Origin: Agapanthus africanus
Lineage: Eukaryota > Streptophyta > Magnoliopsida > Asparagales > Amaryllidaceae
NCBI GenBank assembly: GCA_030015575.1
Contig: CM057337.1
Span: forward strand, 337,600,583-337,664,582
Length of the DNA stretch: 64,000 nt
Reading direction: 5' to 3'
Below, one piece after another: positions 60,048-64,000 of this stretch (the stretch's first letter is position 1; each line of letters begins with the position of its first letter). Made by a program: the position numbers and the translations under genes. Under the pieces are notes generated by a model. The model was not told where the DNA came from and made no database searches. It saw only the letters and a program-made list of their open reading frames with translations.

Positions 60048-61020
60048 GCAGAGCGGGGACTGGACTAGCACGGATGAAAAACATATACAACATCTACTAA
60101 TATATATACCAATATATAGTATTTCGCTCAAGGCGTGAATAAAATGCAACATCACAGAAATGTACAGCATCACAGAACAATACAGATATATGGAAGCCCC
60201 GGGTTTCACAGAGCCGCTGCTGAAACCCGACGTTCCCCTGGTCGTGTGGATAGCCTGTGCAATGAAATCCTAGACCCCTACAGGTACGGCAAGTCACCCG
60301 CCAAAACCTGAAGCGAGGCAGCCCCTTTCAGCTCCGTGAATGGATCACCCAACACTTCACGGAATCCGGTAACTCGGGCACCCCTCCTGGGTCAACCTGC
60401 ACCCCCTACGAGTGCGGCGAATAGCCCGCCAATCCTGGAGTGAAGCCCCCTCCGTCCCAATGCCATGAGATGCGGGCTTGTTGCCCTCCAGAACCCGGCT
60501 ATCCGTGCACCCCACCGCGGGGCAATCCTAGTACAGAAAGTAAAATATACATACACCGGGTACATCGACCGCAACCAGGTCGTGCCCCAAAAGAATAATA
60601 CAAACAGGCAGTGACGGCAGTCCACATGTCGGACGCTCGTCCCGCAATATCAAATGTACATAATACAACAGAAACTGTACTAGCATTGCATCCAGGCTAT
60701 CCCCCACGACCGATCCGCAAAAACACAGCATAAACATAGAACATCAACGTGAAAGTCACGTTCGCAAATCCGTCTAACCGGGCTATAGCAGTTAGACGGG
60801 ATTTACCGATCAAATGACATTCACGGTCGTAGATATAATGTAAATACTGTGAAATAATGTGTTTAAAAATATCCGATCGATCAAACAATTAACAAGTGGG
60901 CCCCCAAGTAAAACTGTAGCAGTCACAGAAGATCTGGGCCCAAATTTAATATCCCAAAAGCCCTATTTTCAGCCCAGAAAGCAACTGAAGAAAAACGACC
61001 AAGTGAACTTACCATAGTGC

Positions 61021-61061
61021 GGCGGAACCGCGGCCCAAAGGGGGTTTTGGCCGCGGTTCCG
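61021..61061 (-). promoter_or_regulatory. GC-rich leader hairpin of element A
   Basis: GCGGAACCGCGGC (61021-61033) and its perfect complement (61049-61061) with further inner pairing, about 200 nt from the primer site. Confidence 0.8.
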
Positions 61062-61262
61062 CGCTCCAACTAGGGAATCATTTTGTCGTTTTTCTACAGT
61101 AGCCTTATCTTTTTCAGCACATCATTTTTCTGCAACCTGAAAAATTTTTAGACACCAAAAATTTCCAACAGAAAACTGATGCAAAGGAAATGTGGTTTTT
61201 GGGATTTTGTTCGATCGGAAATGCAAAACACATTAGAATAAGCTAGGTAAGGTCAATGGCGT

Positions 61263-61275
61263 GGCTCTGATACCA
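61263..61275 (-). other. Primer-binding site of element A
   Basis: The reverse complement is TGGTATCAGAGCC, immediately adjoining the 5' LTR. Confidence 0.94.
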
Positions 61276-63510
61276 TGTTGCGCCACGGCAGCGCCCCGGC
61301 CGTCTATCCGAGGCCAAAATGCGGAATCAAAATTTTTCCTTACTTGGAAACCGGCGCTACCGCGGACAATGAAAACCCGGATCGTTAACCATTAACCTAT
61401 ACAAGCTAACAAGAGATGGGAAGAGAAGTATACCGAGTGATCCGAGTCCTCCGGTCTTCTCGTCATCGTCCCGATCTCCCGCGGAAAGTCTTGTCTCCAC
61501 ATCGTCGCCTCCTCGTCGGAAGGGCACCACATCGCCTGTGTCTTTTACGGGCTCCCGCCTCAATACCGAGGCAACTCGGGCATGAAGCCGGCAACTCGAC
61601 ATGCTCAAGATATGCTGTAGAATGTGTAGTAGATCATGCTAGTCTCATTTGGGGTTTGTAGTTGCCTTGATGGAGGAATGGGGTTAGGAAAAATGGTGCT
61701 TTCATTTTTCCAAAACCAGAAGAAGAAGGAGATGAAGAATTCCTCACATAACAAAGATGAACTCTCTCATTCTTTTTTTTTTCTCAAGTGTTCAACCATT
61801 TCTAAAATGAGAATGGTGGAGGAGGGAATACTAAAACCACAACCTTAGAAGGAAGGTCATGGTAGTAAAAGCAAGTGGTGACTATATCCAAAAACATCAT
61901 CATCACAAACTTACATCAACCATTCTAATCAAATCTAATCACAATAAAGCATGAAATGATGAAGGAAAAGAATGATATCTAAAGATGCTATCATAATAAA
62001 TACATTTGCAAGAAAACCCTCCACAATGTTTTATTTGCAAACTTGCAAATAACACCCTCCATCGGAAAAGTCCGGCCGGGAAAGAACAAAAGAAAACCGG
62101 CCGGAATGGAATGCAAACTGGCAACTCCAGAAAACTGGTCCCGTAATAAATTACAGGAAAACCCCGACACTGTGCATACACACCCGCATCTGTATTCGTA
62201 CCGGATACAAATGCAATGAGACAAAATCTACACTGTACTATACAAGGATCCGGCTTAAACCAAAGCCGGCTAGTAATATCCGTTCGATCCTGATCTGTGC
62301 AATACCGCACGTATCTGATCGAACCCTGCCATATATCCATACGGCCACTAGTACAAACCGTCCGATCCTGATCCGTGCAATACCGCACGTATCTGATCGG
62401 ACCCTGCCATATCTCCATACGGCCTCTACAGCGTTTCGCCCGAAAGCTTGAGTAACTGTAAGTGTGGTGGACTCTAAAGACTCGTCAATACTATGGCTGT
62501 GGATTTAACCACTAGCACGTCAGAGGAATTAGCCAATACGTGACGGGCCACCAGCTATTGACCAAAAGGGACGTCGATGAGCGAACTCATCCTGACACCC
62601 TACTGAGCCTGTCAGTGACAATATCCGTACAGTCCGGTCCGTTCGTCTATGAGTATCGCATGTCGGGCCTAGGGGGTTGGTAAAAGTCAGACCCCCAAAA
62701 GCGGTACAAGTCGTGTCGGAGTGTAGCCCAGAACGCCCTGAGATACTACTGGAATACCTACCAGTAAATCTCCTGCCTCGGCCGAGGGCTTTGCGTAATG
62801 GCTCTCCTAGACACAGCGCGACCTCACCCCCAATACCGGGAGAGATGAACCCCTGAAGATCCGCTCACTGCCTCCATGTGGCTCGGGACTGTACCCAACT
62901 AAAACCTGTTTGCACGACTCCTTTGAGCCGTGGTAGGGTAGTAATCAAAGCACAGTGGGAACTCACACGAGACAAATGACGATCCTCAGGTCGATGAACT
63001 AACCTGTACACATGTCACCAGGGAACTGCTATCTGACGTCAGGTATAAGACCAACTAGCATGTTCCCGGCGAGTCCTGTCCGGTGTACTCATAACCCAAT
63101 GAGCACCTGTATACATCTTAGGTGAACCAACTGACACCAGTGGCTTATGAGACCGTCCACCGCCCCTCGTCGGGGTCTCGACTATATACACTAGTCTACT
63201 CTGGAGAATCGATGCCCTGTCTCGAAACTCCAACGACTAGGGACCTTTTAAGGATGTGCTTATAGACCACCAGCTCTCACGTATATGATCGCCATCATAC
63301 TGCTGGCAGTCAAGCAAGAATCCTAGGGGCTCTATCAACGTGTAATAGCGACATGTCAGGTCACCTAAAGCAGTACACGATGATAAAGATAAACCAGATA
63401 GCATACTATCATCTCGAGTAAGACTGTCCTACTGGGATAGGTCCTCCCTCAATCATTGCAATCACGTGCCTGTGATCCAATAATTGACTCTGAGGGCACT
63501 ATCTCTAACA
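61276..63510 (-). repeat. Element A 5' LTR (right)
   Basis: A 2235-bp partner of 32602-34836, ending CTATCTCTAACA, then TAGAT at 63511-63515. Confidence 0.95.
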
Positions 63511-63515
63511 TAGAT
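63511..63515. other. Target-site duplication of A, right copy (TAGAT)
   Basis: Matches 32597-32601. Confidence 0.92.
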
Positions 63516-64000
63516 GGACCAGGATATTTATTTGAGGATATTACTTGATATGACCTTAGGATAGAGTCATACATTCGATTTCTGCTCTGTGATATTTTCT
63601 ACTCACGAGTTGGCAACTCACCCCCGTTGTGCCACAGTTCCTTGCAGGTTTTGCCGTACAGATTTTGTTGTGGCTTTGCTGGCACACTGTTCCTTCTGAG
63701 TGATTGCTTTGGTAGGTGGGATCTTTTGCTTCAGGACCACCATTGTATATTTGTTATTTCAATTGTATCTAGTAAAACTCCATCAACCAGACTTGTATAT
63801 TTGATAGAGATAAATGACCAGTGTATATTCTTTCGACCTTAAAGTCGCACACTGTATTATTATGGTTTTCCTCTGGTTTTCTTGATGATGTTGGATTTTT
63901 ATCCTGAGTTTGACCCTCGCCTTTTGGCGTTGTATATTATATTGCATTGCGTGGTTTTGTCCGCCGTTTGGCGAAGAGCTAGCTCCCGCTTGGGGATGCC
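63516..64000 (+). repeat. Element G 3' LTR, piece 4 (runs off the window)
   Basis: Continues the host LTR after the A nest. It includes CAACTCACCCCCGTTG near 63616, a phrase typical of the 3' part of plant gypsy LTRs as I know them, and no gene. About 4.06 kb of this LTR is in view in total, and its end is not reached. The lineage (Tekay/Del-like) is inference from length and polypurine context. Confidence 0.6.

Larger units (their letters stand above)
58972..61262 (-). other. Element A untranslated leader
   Basis: About 2.3 kb. In element order: GC hairpin (61021-61061), two similar blocks with CCCCTACRRGTRCGGCRA (about 60275 and 60402), CGTTAG hairpin (60027-60047), two copies of the TCACTCCCGGTGAAGGGAT block (about 59625 and 59764), three CCTTGACACAGTCAACAA motifs (59278-59295, 59363-59380, 59453-59470), then the pyrimidine tract ending in CAG at 58969-58971. 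Confidence 0.8.
32602..63510 (-). mobile_element. Element A: coding-dead copia retrotransposon, host of nested B and C
   Basis: LTRs at 32602-34836 and 61276-63510 are both 2235 bp. TAGAT flanks them at 32597-32601 and 63511-63515. The primer site is at 61263-61275 and the polypurine tract at 34837-34850, so A reads leftward. After removing B and its duplicated target, A is about 10.2 kb. The LTRs differ at roughly 20 sites by eye (about 1 percent), yet the interior has no usable gag or pol frame, so A must have been copied with proteins from another element. Confidence 0.95.

Overview
The window is plant nuclear DNA made almost entirely of nested LTR retrotransposons. I found no host gene, tRNA, rRNA or CRISPR. 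The lineage calls point to an angiosperm with a large, repeat-rich genome: several Ty1/copia elements resembling the Angela/BARE lineage (LTR 5' end with TATGCCCTAGAGGC, tract GTGCAAGTGGGAGAT before the 3' LTR, initiator-Met tRNA primer site) inserted into one Ty3/gypsy element. The species cannot be told from the sequence.

Layout. The host layer is a gypsy element, G (+ strand). Its 3' non-coding tail (5746-6819) ends in a typical polypurine tract, followed by a very long 3' LTR. That LTR is split into four pieces: 6820-6871, 18672-19851, 30264-32601 and 63516-64000. The insertions into G, left to right, are: F (+, 1-5740; only its degenerate interior and 3' LTR are in view); D (-, 6872-18666, TSD AAAAT), which carries a solo LTR H (9627-11652, TSD TCTCA); E (-, 19852-30258, TSD AATTC); and A (-, 32602-63510, TSD TAGAT). 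A contains B (+, 35014-55716, TSD TCTCT), and B contains C (+, 40829-51101, TSD CGAAG). Every insertion with both ends in view has a 5-bp target duplication I could read.

Coding content. C has one long open pol frame (protease, integrase, reverse transcriptase, RNase H), but its gag lacks the usual ATG, has a broken zinc knuckle and is about 65 codons short. B has an intact-looking gag and zinc knuckle, but C splits its integrase and the frame also has a CGA-to-TGA stop. D and E share a gag reduced to a stub. A and F share a gag position filled by an unrelated duplicated block. The window therefore holds a graded series of gag loss within one group. All members keep similar primer sites, polypurine tracts, LTR ends and leader structures, which fits parasitic elements mobilised in trans by a gag-competent relative, as proposed for barley BARE-2.

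The most interesting unexplained structure is in the untranslated leaders. All five leaders in view (A, B, C, D, E) carry a strong GC-rich hairpin about 185-200 nt downstream of the primer site. Four of the five carry a second CGTTAG.../...CTAACG hairpin. All five, plus the visible part of F, carry a TTGRC/GYCAA motif, present three times about 85-95 bp apart wherever the whole leader is seen. These are candidates for packaging, dimerisation or translation signals shared by helper and parasite. The B and C LTRs also hold dense TTGAC (W-box core) arrays.
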